Below are positions 8,066-16,228 of a DNA stretch of 64,000 nucleotides, piece by piece; within the stretch, counting starts at the first letter, position 1; each line of letters starts with the position of its first letter. Source of the stretch: Bacteroidota bacterium (lineage in GTDB: Bacteria > Bacteroidota > Bacteroidia > JACPRZ01); the NCBI GenBank assembly GCA_016193485.1, contig JACPRZ010000021.1:1-64000 (forward strand), read 5' to 3'. The notes below the pieces were generated by a model, which ran no database searches, had not been told where the DNA came from, and saw only the letters and a program-made list of their open reading frames with translations. The translations under genes and the position numbers were made by a program.

Positions 8066-9016
8066 ATGGAAGCGCAGATTTTCAATAACCGTGAACTGAA
8101 TAAAAATGAGTGGGATGATTTTATTCAGAAATCAACCCAGGGTTCTCCCTTCACATTGTCCTGGTTTATGGATATTGTTGAATCGGACTGGCATGCAATT
8201 ATCCTGACCAATAAAAATGAATGGCAGGCCGTAATGCCAATCCAGTTAAAAAGTAAATTCCTGATGAGGTACTCTCTTCAGCCCCTGTTTACAAAATACT
8301 GGGGAATCCTTCTTCGCGACACAAATTTTAAAAATGTATATGAAGAATATCACTGGAAGAAGAAGACCGTAAAAAAAATTATTGAAGAAATACCCGGAAA
8401 TATCCGGTCATTCAGTTATTTATTTTCACCGGATTTCGACTACCCGATGCCGTTTCACTGGAAGAAATATGAAATGCATGTACGATATACCTATATTATT
8501 GATTTGAGCCAGCCGCTTATAGAAATTGAAAATAATTTCAAGCGGACCGTATCAGCTTACATCCGGAGGAGCACCAGGGATAATATAGCAATAACGGAGG
8601 AAAGCAATATGCAGAAAATGATGGTACTGCTTGAACGCAACCGGCAGGCGGGAGAAGATTTTGCAAAGGAAATTACGGATCATAAGGTTATTTTTGAAAA
8701 AATATTATCCGAAAGCCGGTCACAGGGTAAACAGTACTGCATTACCTCCCGTGATCCGGATAATAATCTTTTGTGCGGAGCGATCTTTCTTGATTTCCGG
8801 GATACCCGCTACTACTTCCTGGGGTTGGTTGACCCAAAATATCGCAAAAGCGACCACATGAATCGCATCATATACGAAGGGATCAGGACTGCTCCTTCAC
8901 GAATCCGGTACTTTGATTTTTTCGGTTCAATGATAGAAGGTGTTGAAACCTTTATCAGGAGTTTTGGCGCCAGGCCGGTTCCTTACCTGCAGATATCAAA
9001 GACAAATCTGATTTGA
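8066..9016 (+). CDS. GNAT/FemAB-like acyltransferase
   Basis: 316 aa soluble protein without a signal peptide. The N-terminal half (NEWDDFIQKSTQGSPFTLSW, then an AVMPIQ segment) and the C-terminal half (LLCGAIFLDFRDTRYYFLGL, then YEGIRTAPSRIRYFDFFG) match the two-domain GNAT layout of FemAB/acetyltransferase_6 proteins, where the second domain carries the acyl donor site. Such proteins transfer amino-acyl or acyl groups in cell-wall or polysaccharide modification. The acceptor cannot be inferred from the neighbours, since the flanking genes run on the other strand. Confidence 0.75.
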   Translation: MEAQIFNNRELNKNEWDDFIQKSTQGSPFTLSWFMDIVESDWHAIILTNKNEWQAVMPIQLKSKFLMRYSLQPLFTKYWGILLRDTNFKNVYEEYHWKKKTVKKIIEEIPGNIRSFSYLFSPDFDYPMPFHWKKYEMHVRYTYIIDLSQPLIEIENNFKRTVSAYIRRSTRDNIAITEESNMQKMMVLLERNRQAGEDFAKEITDHKVIFEKILSESRSQGKQYCITSRDPDNNLLCGAIFLDFRDTRYYFLGLVDPKYRKSDHMNRIIYEGIRTAPSRIRYFDFFGSMIEGVETFIRSFGARPVPYLQISKTNLI

Positions 9017-9067
9017 TTTTTGAAACTTATTGTTGTTGTTCAGCGGGATATTACAATAAAATACACA

Positions 9068-9160
9068 GCCACTAAAACACAAAAACTCTAAATCCCGCTA
9101 AATTTTTATTTCCAATAACTTGTGCTTGTGTGAAATTTTGTGCATTCGTGTTTTTGTGGC
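9068..9160. repeat. shorter copy B of the 150-bp palindromic repeat
   Basis: Arms GCCACTAAAACAC (9068-9080) and GTGTTTTTGTGGC (9148-9160) form an inverted repeat; inner CTCTAAATCCCGC resembles the right arm of copies A and C in reverse orientation. It fills the gap between two convergent genes. Confidence 0.65.
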
Positions 9161-9192
9161 AAGAAATTAAGCGGGTGCATAGGAGTAATAAC

Positions 9193-11265
9193 TTATTTAA
9201 GAAATCTCAGCAACGCTACTTCAACCAGTAAAAAGATCAGAGAAAACAGTACAGCATACTTCCACAGTGAAGTGCCTGAGACAGTACCTGAAATACCTGC
9301 TTTATGTTGAATTTCATCTGTCCGGAACAGGTCAATATTGTACAGGTTTCTTTTTTGAAGTATTTCTTCTATCTCTTCATTTGAATAACAGGACGGAGAT
9401 GATTCTGAACGGTCATAGTTGAATGAAATTCCCTGTACGGGAGTTGTTCCGGAGAAAAGGTTGTAATTGCCAGCAGAAGTAATCTGGTCGTGTATGTCTA
9501 TGAAAGTACCGTAAGGTGTTGTTTTTAACTCCGGGATTATATCGGTAATTGTGCTTCGTTTGGAAGGCATATTACCATCATATTCCGTTAAATGGAGCGA
9601 TTCATCCGGAGAGAGTACCGAAAAATTTACTGCTACCTGGCGGTCCTTACCTGTAACGAAAAACAATCGCCTTTCGATCTGGCTGTAAAGCGCAATATTG
9701 AGCAAAACCGGTACAAAAAACGCATGTTGCGGAAAAGTAGTGAATTCATCCGCAAGGGGTGAAGTACATAGAAATATTTTTCCACTTCCGGCCTTTCCGG
9801 CAAGAAAGAAGGCATCATCGTTGAGAAGGCGGATCAGCGCCTCTGCATGGGCACCGGGCGAAACGGATACGGGATAATGATAAAAGGATGAAGGCAACTC
9901 GGTATTTTCCGGAAATTTATCAAAAACATCCCTGAAAATTTCATGGCTCAGATTGATTTCACCCGCTTTTACCGGGTTAGTGTCGGGAGGATAAATAGTG
10001 AAAATCCTTTCCAGACCGGAAAAAAAATCATTCCATGATTTCAAATCCGAATCAGGTGCCGGGAACATGACCAGGTTACCTCCGGTGTGCAGATATTTTA
10101 CCAGAATTGCAGATAAACCGGATGAGATATTTTTAATCCCGTTGAGCATCACCAACGGGTAGGAGTTTATTTCGGCATAGTTGAGGGTTGAAACAGGCCT
10201 GTTATTAAGCGAGGTGAAACCGCTGGTTGAAAAAACGGTGTTAATATACCTGTTCGGCCCGGTTTCATCAATGGAAAGAACTTTTACGGAATCGGCAATT
10301 TCATAGGAAAAAAAGTAATCATTATCATAGCGTACCGGAGAATCAGTGATGGATACGGTACCGTGGTGGATTCCTGCTTCCTGTGTCATGAAGGAAAGAG
10401 ATACTATGGCTGATGATGCCTCGCTGATATTGAAAGTTGTTATGGCTTTCTGCCTGGAATTTACGGTGACTTTCAGGGGCAGATCCCGGTAATTTTCAGA
10501 TGAAGCATTGCGTACCCTCACAAAAAACTTCTCGGGTTTGTGCAATTGTCTTACCGGTGAATAAAACCAACAGGAGTCAATATAAAGATTCTTTCGCTCT
10601 TCAGCGCTAAAATGAACCATCCGGATAATGACGGAACTATCGGGTTTCAGGTTTTCAATATCGGTAAAACTTTTCTGAAAATCCGAAAGGATGAAAATAA
10701 TTTTATCATTTGCACCGCTGTTGCCGAGAATATTTTTTTCACGGTTTATGACCTGGGAAAGAGTGGCGGGTACTGCTGAAAAACCAATTTCATCCATCAA
10801 CCCGGACAGGTCTTCATGGTTTACAGGGTGCCGGAACCGGGCATTATTGTCGTTGGTGGCTATATAGATCTTGCTTGCTTTGCCGAAAAGGTTTGCAATA
10901 TCAGGAACTTTCTTTTTTGCCGCCTCCAGCAGTTTTTCATTGGACCATATTGCTTCCATGCTGAATGAATTGTCAATATATATGGCTGCTGCATTGTTTC
11001 CGGATGATGGCAGGATATTTTTGTCACCGGGCAGGTAAGGTTGGGCAAAAGCCAGCACGAGAAACGCGATTGCTGCAATACGTGATAAAAGAACCAGAAG
11101 GTGTTTCAGTTTTGACCTGGACCGGACTTCCTTTGTGATTCCCTTTAAAAATTGCAGCGATGGAAAATATTCTTTCCTGTACCTCCTGAAACTGAACAGG
11201 TGTATCAATATGGGTATCGCTATCGCTGAAAGGGCGAATAAAAATGTAGGGTAGAGAAAACTCAT
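9193..11265 (-). CDS. BatA-domain VWA membrane protein
   Basis: 690 aa. The N terminus has the BatA signature: a hydrophobic segment FALSAIAIPILIHLFSFRRY, a basic FPSLQFLKGI stretch, and a second TM helix at about 57-76. A von Willebrand factor A domain follows, with the metal site motif DNSFS at residues 98-102 and LSDFQKSF as the next conserved strand. The rest is a large periplasmic region ending in a C-terminal TM helix (AVLFSLIFLLVEVALLRFL). BatA-type proteins are linked to stress tolerance and MoxR ATPases, but no MoxR gene is here. Its ATG overlaps the stop of the prenyltransferase gene by 4 nt. Confidence 0.88.
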   Translation of the reverse strand: MSFLYPTFLFALSAIAIPILIHLFSFRRYRKEYFPSLQFLKGITKEVRSRSKLKHLLVLLSRIAAIAFLVLAFAQPYLPGDKNILPSSGNNAAAIYIDNSFSMEAIWSNEKLLEAAKKKVPDIANLFGKASKIYIATNDNNARFRHPVNHEDLSGLMDEIGFSAVPATLSQVINREKNILGNSGANDKIIFILSDFQKSFTDIENLKPDSSVIIRMVHFSAEERKNLYIDSCWFYSPVRQLHKPEKFFVRVRNASSENYRDLPLKVTVNSRQKAITTFNISEASSAIVSLSFMTQEAGIHHGTVSITDSPVRYDNDYFFSYEIADSVKVLSIDETGPNRYINTVFSTSGFTSLNNRPVSTLNYAEINSYPLVMLNGIKNISSGLSAILVKYLHTGGNLVMFPAPDSDLKSWNDFFSGLERIFTIYPPDTNPVKAGEINLSHEIFRDVFDKFPENTELPSSFYHYPVSVSPGAHAEALIRLLNDDAFFLAGKAGSGKIFLCTSPLADEFTTFPQHAFFVPVLLNIALYSQIERRLFFVTGKDRQVAVNFSVLSPDESLHLTEYDGNMPSKRSTITDIIPELKTTPYGTFIDIHDQITSAGNYNLFSGTTPVQGISFNYDRSESSPSCYSNEEIEEILQKRNLYNIDLFRTDEIQHKAGISGTVSGTSLWKYAVLFSLIFLLVEVALLRFLK

Positions 11266-12140
11266 CTGTTAATGGCCATATCCATACATACAAATATCGC
11301 AAAAAGGATACTTGCCAGTCCGTTGGTGTTGGCAAAGGCAATATTCACTTTTGAAATATCTGCGGGTGATAACATTCGGTGCTGTCGCAGAAGAAGAAAA
11401 ATAAACAGGATGCTGCCAGTGTAATAAAGATATCCGAAATTGCCTGTAATCCCGGTGAGAATAATAACTATGGAACATACGGTATGAAGTATTGCCGAAA
11501 TAACCAGTGCCATCCTCCGTCCGAAAAGCTCCGGGATGGAAAAAATCCGGTTTGTGCGATCGAACTCTTCATCCGGCAGTGCATAAATTATATCAAATCC
11601 GCTTACCCACAATAATACGATAAGAGAAAAGCAGAAAGGAAGGATATGGTCAAAACTGCCTGTCAGGGAAATATAGGATCCAAGAGGGGAAAGTGAAAGA
11701 GACAATCCGAGGATCATGTGACACAAAACCGTAAACCTTTTGGTGTAACTGTACAGGAGAATAAGCGATAATGCCACAGGCGACAGGTAGAAACAAAGGG
11801 GATTAATAAAATAAGTACATGCAATAAAAAACAGGGAGTTGGCTGCAACGAAGAGGATCACTGCAAAAGGTGACAACTTTCCCGAAGGCAGTTCACGTGA
11901 AGAGGTGCGCGGATTAGCGCGGTCAATATTACGGTCGGCATAACGGTTAAACCCCATGGCTGCACTCCGGGCAAAAACCATGCATAACAATACCAGGATG
12001 ATTATTTTGATACTGAACGGCTGGTGTCCGTAATAGACAGCCATAAAAAAACCGGTTATGGCAAAAGGCAGTGCAAATACGGTATGGCTGAACCGAACCA
12101 GGGAGAACCAGAGCGCTATGGAATGAATGACGGATTTCAC
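11262..12140 (-). CDS. UbiA-family prenyltransferase, probably MqnP
   Basis: 292 aa, about eight TM helices. Both Asp-rich UbiA motifs are present: N65-R-Y-A-D69-R-N-I-D73 and, in the second half, DIIYALPDEEFD. These bind Mg2+ and the prenyl diphosphate. The short N terminus SLVRFSHTVFALPFAITGFF is typical of the Bacteroidota enzymes grouped with the futalosine menaquinone route (MqnP). The window also contains mqnE, which favours that role over ubiquinone synthesis, although the genes are not adjacent. The start is a GTG; no better ATG exists in frame. The product would join a polyprenyl tail to a naphthoate ring. Confidence 0.82.
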   Translation of the reverse strand: MKSVIHSIALWFSLVRFSHTVFALPFAITGFFMAVYYGHQPFSIKIIILVLLCMVFARSAAMGFNRYADRNIDRANPRTSSRELPSGKLSPFAVILFVAANSLFFIACTYFINPLCFYLSPVALSLILLYSYTKRFTVLCHMILGLSLSLSPLGSYISLTGSFDHILPFCFSLIVLLWVSGFDIIYALPDEEFDRTNRIFSIPELFGRRMALVISAILHTVCSIVIILTGITGNFGYLYYTGSILFIFLLLRQHRMLSPADISKVNIAFANTNGLASILFAIFVCMDMAINR

Positions 12141-12174
12141 AGGTTATTTGATCTTTATTTGCTTTTTTGATTTG

Positions 12175-12202
12175 TCCCCCTTTGGAGGGGGATTGAGGGG
12201 GA
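12175..12202. repeat. CCCCC/GGGGG palindromic repeat (noncoding copy)
   Basis: TCCCCCTTTGGAGGGGGATT followed by GAGGGGGA. The same element occurs inside two reading frames at 19796-19823 and 20416-20466. Here it lies in the gap between the methyltransferase and prenyltransferase genes. Confidence 0.75.
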
Positions 12203-12205
12203 GGA

Positions 12206-12868
12206 TCACCCAATCTTCCTGCTGACCAGCATAAGGTTCTCCTGGATTTTCATTGAATACCCGTCAGGGAAAAACCGGCAAAACCGCTCTGTTTCATCCG
12301 TTATTATTTCCTCGGAACAATGAGATAATAACATGCGGTTAAAAACCACGATGCCTCCCGGTTTCAGTAACCCGGCAATGTTTTTATAAAATTCAGCCGA
12401 AGCGAATTTTTCAGGGACCATATCATCCAGGTATATATCAATGGCGACAAGGTCGAATTTTACCGTTTGAATTTTTACATGTTCAAATGCATTTCCACAG
12501 ATTATTTTTGTATTCGGATGGTATTTACCGGAAAAGAATTTATCAGCAATGCCGATAACCGTACGGTCGGCTTCAACACCGGTAATGACGATTTCCGGAA
12601 ACAGATCAGACAGCATAGCAGCGATGCTTCCACCGCCAAACCCAAGAATAAGAGCATCCCGTACCGGTATTTTATGAATTTCAATTTTCCGGAATGTCTT
12701 CACGAAAAGATCATGTAATCTACCGTAGGAGTAATTTACATTACAGGCATCGAGAATATACTTTCCATTAAAGATTTTTACTATAAGATAAGGGTTCAGA
12801 GGACTCTGGAATTTTTCAACCGGAATATCCATAAAGAAACTGAACAGGTATATCAGGAAGCGCGGCAT
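12206..12868 (-). CDS. spermidine synthase-like SAM methyltransferase
   Basis: 220 aa Rossmann-fold protein. The SAM-binding motif I is ALILGFGGGSIAAML (about residues 72-86), followed by the acidic ligand GVEAD and by NAFEH with FDLVAIDIYLDD. The fold matches the spermidine synthase/PMT group, but the N-terminal beta domain of true SpeE is short, and the active-site Asp pair that binds the amine is not obvious, so polyamine synthesis is not assured. It lies 18 nt downstream of the LolD-like gene on the same strand and may share its transcript. Confidence 0.75.
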   Translation of the reverse strand: MPRFLIYLFSFFMDIPVEKFQSPLNPYLIVKIFNGKYILDACNVNYSYGRLHDLFVKTFRKIEIHKIPVRDALILGFGGGSIAAMLSDLFPEIVITGVEADRTVIGIADKFFSGKYHPNTKIICGNAFEHVKIQTVKFDLVAIDIYLDDMVPEKFASAEFYKNIAGLLKPGGIVVFNRMLLSHCSEEIITDETERFCRFFPDGYSMKIQENLMLVSRKIG

Positions 12869-12886
12869 CTGCTGTTTTATTATGTC

Positions 12887-13564
12887 CTATTCAATTCTTC
12901 CATCCCTGATGGTCACTATTCTATCCGACATCGAAGCGAATTTTTCGTTATGGGTGGCGATAAAAAATGTCTGGTTGAATTGTTTCCTGAGTTCAAAGAA
13001 AAGTTGATGAAGATCGGAAGCATTTTTTGAATCGAGGTTCCCGGACGGCTCATCGGCAAGGATTACTTCAGGATTATTGATCAACGCCCGGGCAACAGCA
13101 ACCCGTTGCTGTTCACCTCCCGAAAGTTCACCGGGTTTATGATTTTTCCGATGGCTGAGTTTCAGGAAATCAAGTAAAGTTAATCCTTCTTCTTCTGCAT
13201 TTTTTTTATTCTTCCCGGAAATATAAGCGGGCATGCATATATTTTCAAGTGCCGTAAATTCGGGAAGCAGATAATGAAACTGGAATACAAACCCGATGTT
13301 GAGGTTGCGGAACCTGGCGAGTTTGTGTCCTTTGATGGAAAAAACATTTACATTATTAATATGTACATGACCCTTATCCGGAATATCAAGAGTACCAACG
13401 ATATTGAGGAGTGTGGTTTTTCCGGCACCGGAGGCGCCCACCAGGGCAACTACTTCGCCACGGGTGATTTCCAGATCAATGCCATTAAGCACATGTACTG
13501 CCGCACTGCCGGCACTACCCGAGCTGCCATACGATTTGTGCAGGTCATTTACTTTAATCATCAT
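12887..13564 (-). CDS. LolD-like ABC transporter ATP-binding protein
   Basis: 225 aa from the ATG at 13564 (a TTG one codon earlier is less likely). All ATPase motifs are intact: Walker A GASGAGKT (residues 43-50), Q-loop [11 protein letters not shown], signature LSGGEQQR, Walker [14 protein letters not shown] and H-loop ATHNE. The sequence is of the LolD/MacB type ([24 protein letters not shown]), which powers lipoprotein release from the inner membrane or related extrusion. No permease gene lies next to it. A small low-complexity insert ([10 protein letters not shown]) interrupts the segment before the first beta strand. Confidence 0.88.
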   Translation of the reverse strand: MMIKVNDLHKSYGSSGSAGSAAVHVLNGIDLEITRGEVVALVGASGAGKTTLLNIVGTLDIPDKGHVHINNVNVFSIKGHKLARFRNLNIGFVFQFHYLLPEFTALENICMPAYISGKNKKNAEEEGLTLLDFLKLSHRKNHKPGELSGGEQQRVAVARALINNPEVILADEPSGNLDSKNASDLHQLFFELRKQFNQTFFIATHNEKFASMSDRIVTIRDGRIE

Positions 13565-13592
13565 CAACGGAATAACAAAAAAGACATTAACA

Positions 13593-13712
13593 AGTTAAGA
13601 AGTAAAGATATAAAGAGGTAAAGATGTAAAGATGGTATGTCAAGTGATGTTTCTTGGCTTCTTATATTCTTGTCTTCTTAAATTCTTTACATCTTTATTG
13701 CTTCAATTCTTT
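13593..13712. repeat. AT-rich inverted repeat between divergent genes
   Basis: TAAAGATGTAAAG (13619-13631) is the exact inverse of CTTTACATCTTTA (13685-13697), within longer imperfect arms built from AAGTAAAGATATAAAG-type units. The first 30 bases of the window carry a related string (ATCTTTACACCTTTATATC). Noncoding. Confidence 0.6.
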
Positions 13713-13787
13713 ATAAAAGTTTATACGAAGGTACGAATTGAAAAATAACCGGCAGTTAATCATTTCCTGTCCATCCGTTCTATTCCC

Positions 13788-13795
13788 TATTTTTG
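13788..13795 (+). promoter_or_regulatory. -7 element for the M48 protease gene
   Basis: TATTTTTG lies 7 nt before the ATG at 13803 and matches TAnnTTTG; the transcript would be nearly leaderless. Confidence 0.4.
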
Positions 13796-13802
13796 CGGCC
13801 GC

Positions 13803-15065
13803 ATGGAAAATATTATCTTTTACACATTAATAATAATTATCACCGCGGGTTTCCTGGCTGATCGCCTGATTGAATACCTGAACCTGCGGTACCGCACCAG
13901 GCCTTTACCGGATACAGCGAAAAATATTCTTAACGAAGAACAAAACAGCAAATCATTTGACTATCATTCCGCAAAGTACCGGTTCGATTTTACCACGGCA
14001 GGAACAGGGTTGCTCTTGATTCTTTCGGTATTATTTCTTGACGGTTTTGCACGGTTGGATGAATTTATTCAAACGATCACTTCGGATGAAATTATCGTTG
14101 TCCTTTTGTTTTTTACAATCATCGGGCTGGTTTACGATTTTTTCGGAACGCCATTCGCCCTTTATGATACATTTGTCATTGAACAAAAATTCGGATTTAA
14201 CCGCACAACCTTCACTACATTCATAACCGATAAGATCAAGGGGTATTTTCTTTCAGCACTTATCGGGGTGCCACTTCTTGCCGTTTTTACCTGGTTTTAC
14301 TTTTATGCCGGCCAGTTTTTCTGGGTATATATCTGGGTTGTCTATACTTTGTTCGGACTGATAATGATGATGTTTTATACAACCCTTATCCTTCCCCTTT
14401 TTAATAAACTTACCACACTTGAGGATGGGGAATTGAAAAATGCAATCATCTCTTATTGCACAAAAACGGGTTTCAGCGTAAAGAATATTTTCATCATGGA
14501 CGGATCAAAACGGTCGTCAAAAGCAAATGCCTTTTTCAGCGGTCTCGGTCCCCGCAAGACGATCATACTTTTCGACACGCTTATTAAAGAACATACTGTT
14601 GCAGAAATTGTTTCGGTACTGGCGCATGAGGTAGGACATTACCGGAAAAAGCATACCCGGAAAATGATGATTATATCCGGTATCCAATCGTTTCTTATCT
14701 TATATATTCTCTCTTTGTTTCTCAATGTGGAATATTTTTCGCAGGCGCTTGGCGTGTCTGAGGCAAAATTTCATACCGGGTTAATCGCTTTCGGAATTAT
14801 TTTCAGTCCCTTTTCCACGATTATCGGTATTGCGATGAATTTCCTTTCCCGCAGGTTTGAATTTGAGGCAGACAGGTATGCAAAAGAAACATCTTCAGGA
14901 ACCGACCTCTCGTCAGCACTCGTTAAACTAAGCGTGAACCAGTTAAGCAACATAAACCCGCATCCCTTTTATGTATTTGTTCATTACAGCCACCCTCCTT
15001 TGTTGAAACGGATTGAAAGATTATCGCATGAAAACCCTGAATTAAATCCATCATTACATTCCTGA
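13803..15065 (+). CDS. M48 family zinc metallopeptidase (Ste24-like)
   Basis: 420 aa with several TM helices on both sides of the catalytic site. The zinc-binding HExxH motif reads HEVGH at residues 275-279 (AEIVSVLAHEVGHYRKKH), and the third ligand is E355 in FEFEADRYA. The layout and the N-terminal part (KYRFDFTTAGTGLLL, EQKFGFNRTT) match CAAX prenyl protease 1/Ste24 homologues. In bacteria, these membrane-embedded proteases act in membrane protein quality control; prenylated substrates are not expected. Single gene. Confidence 0.93.
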   Translation: MENIIFYTLIIIITAGFLADRLIEYLNLRYRTRPLPDTAKNILNEEQNSKSFDYHSAKYRFDFTTAGTGLLLILSVLFLDGFARLDEFIQTITSDEIIVVLLFFTIIGLVYDFFGTPFALYDTFVIEQKFGFNRTTFTTFITDKIKGYFLSALIGVPLLAVFTWFYFYAGQFFWVYIWVVYTLFGLIMMMFYTTLILPLFNKLTTLEDGELKNAIISYCTKTGFSVKNIFIMDGSKRSSKANAFFSGLGPRKTIILFDTLIKEHTVAEIVSVLAHEVGHYRKKHTRKMMIISGIQSFLILYILSLFLNVEYFSQALGVSEAKFHTGLIAFGIIFSPFSTIIGIAMNFLSRRFEFEADRYAKETSSGTDLSSALVKLSVNQLSNINPHPFYVFVHYSHPPLLKRIERLSHENPELNPSLHS

Positions 15066-15073
15066 AAAATACA

Positions 15074-15081
15074 TATCTTTG
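15074..15081 (+). promoter_or_regulatory. -7 element for hicBA
   Basis: TATCTTTG, 22 nt before the ATG at 15104, matches TAnnTTTG. It would drive both genes of the pair. Confidence 0.5.
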
Positions 15082-15103
15082 TACAAGAATAAAATTTATT
15101 TTT

Positions 15104-15364
15104 ATGTTACTTGAATACATTCAATCGGCTCTTAATAAAGCACGGTATGAAATCATAGATGATGAGCAACTGTACTATGGAGAAGTGCCTTTGCTGAAAG
15201 GTGTTTGGGCGCAGGGAAAAACATTGGAAGAGTGTCGCACAAATCTGAAAGAAGTTATTGAGGGTTGGCTCATAGTTCGGCTTGAAAAAGGATTGTCTAT
15301 ACCTCCTATTGGAAATTACAACATAGAAAACTTCCGCAGAAGGCAGAAAAAAGCATATGCCTAA
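15104..15364 (+). CDS. hicB: HicB-type antitoxin
   Basis: 86 aa. It has the HicB partial RNase H-like fold: an N-terminal beta-rich core with ALNKARYEIIDDEQLYYGEV, then GVWAQGKTLEECRTNLKEV, which matches the conserved G-x-T-xEE-A/C-xx-N-xxE segment. It neutralises the HicA ribonuclease and usually represses its own promoter; no C-terminal helix-turn-helix is apparent here beyond the short RRRQKKAYA tail. The antitoxin gene comes first, the reverse of the classical hicAB order but common in Bacteroidota and cyanobacteria. It overlaps hicA by 8 nt. Confidence 0.88.
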   Translation: MLLEYIQSALNKARYEIIDDEQLYYGEVPLLKGVWAQGKTLEECRTNLKEVIEGWLIVRLEKGLSIPPIGNYNIENFRRRQKKAYA

Positions 15365-15572
15365 ATTTTCTCCTGTTTCGCAAAAAGAATTGGTAAAGCG
15401 GCTGAGAGAATTGGGTTTTGAAGGACCTTACTTTGGTGGCAAACATCCCTATTTGGTTAAAGGAAACCTGGTTCTTACTATTCCAAATCCTCATAAAAAA
15501 GAGATAAGCGTTCCTTTGTTGTCCAGAATATTAAGGCAGGCAAACATTAGCAAAAGTGAATGGCTGCATTAA
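15357..15572 (+). CDS. hicA: HicA-type mRNA interferase toxin
   Basis: 71 aa double-stranded RNA-binding-like fold. The N terminus SQKELVKRLRELGFEGPYFGGKHPYLV contains the catalytic histidine H30, in the position of the usual G-S-H-H; the C terminus SVPLLSRILRQANISKSEWL is the typical HicA ending. HicA cleaves mRNA and halts translation when free of HicB. All key parts are intact, so the toxin is probably active. It starts inside the end of hicB, as expected for a coupled pair. Confidence 0.88.
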   Translation: MPKFSPVSQKELVKRLRELGFEGPYFGGKHPYLVKGNLVLTIPNPHKKEISVPLLSRILRQANISKSEWLH

Positions 15573-15594
15573 AAAGTAAGGTAACCCGGTATGT

Positions 15595-16215
15595 ATGTTA
15601 AAGTTACACAGGATAGTAATAACATGTTTTGCTCTTTTCCTTCTTGGAGGTATTTTGTGGTTCTTCCGGGCTCCGGTATTACGGTCAGCGGGTAATTTTT
15701 TAATTAGCGAGGATAAGATTGTTCAGGCCGATGTTATTTTTGTCCTTGGAGGCGATGCCTTATCAAGGGCTGGAAAAGCAGCCCTATTATTATCACAGGG
15801 CGTTTCAGAAAAAATTATTTGTACCGGTGCATACATTTCACCTGTACTGCAGGTTCTTGATATTGAGATGACCGAGTCGGATTTAACCCGGACAAACCTG
15901 ATTAAAAGCGGAATTGATTCATCCCGTATCGAAGAGTTTAAACGTTGTATGAGCACCATGGATGAAGCGCTTTTTTTCCTTGAGTATTGCCGGAAAAATA
16001 AAATTCAGTCAGCCATCATTGTCACCGGTACATTTCATACACGGAGGGTCAACTATATCTTTGATAAGGTATTCAGGAACAGCGGTGTTCATCTCATGGT
16101 TACCGGTGTTGAAAGTAAAATTTACAGCGAGGATGATTGGTGGAGAAGCGAAGAAGGATTGATTGCGCTGAATAATGAGTATGTAAAATTATTTTACTAC
16201 TGGATAAAATACTGA
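15595..16215 (+). CDS. DUF218 (YdcF/SanA-like) membrane-anchored protein
   Basis: 206 aa. One N-terminal TM segment (RIVITCFALFLLGGILWFF) precedes a DUF218 domain: DVIFVLGGDALSRAGKAALL, with the GG(x)xxRxxxA signature, then STMDEALFFLEY and AIIVTGTFHTRRVNYIF. Family members (SanA, ElyC, YdcF) act in envelope integrity or undecaprenyl phosphate use; the chemistry is not settled. It begins 22 nt after hicA on the same strand but is probably unrelated in function. It faces the DPP4-like gene tail to tail with only 13 nt between the stops. Confidence 0.85.
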   Translation: MLKLHRIVITCFALFLLGGILWFFRAPVLRSAGNFLISEDKIVQADVIFVLGGDALSRAGKAALLLSQGVSEKIICTGAYISPVLQVLDIEMTESDLTRTNLIKSGIDSSRIEEFKRCMSTMDEALFFLEYCRKNKIQSAIIVTGTFHTRRVNYIFDKVFRNSGVHLMVTGVESKIYSEDDWWRSEEGLIALNNEYVKLFYYWIKY

Positions 16216-16228
16216 AGCGGATTTCCCT

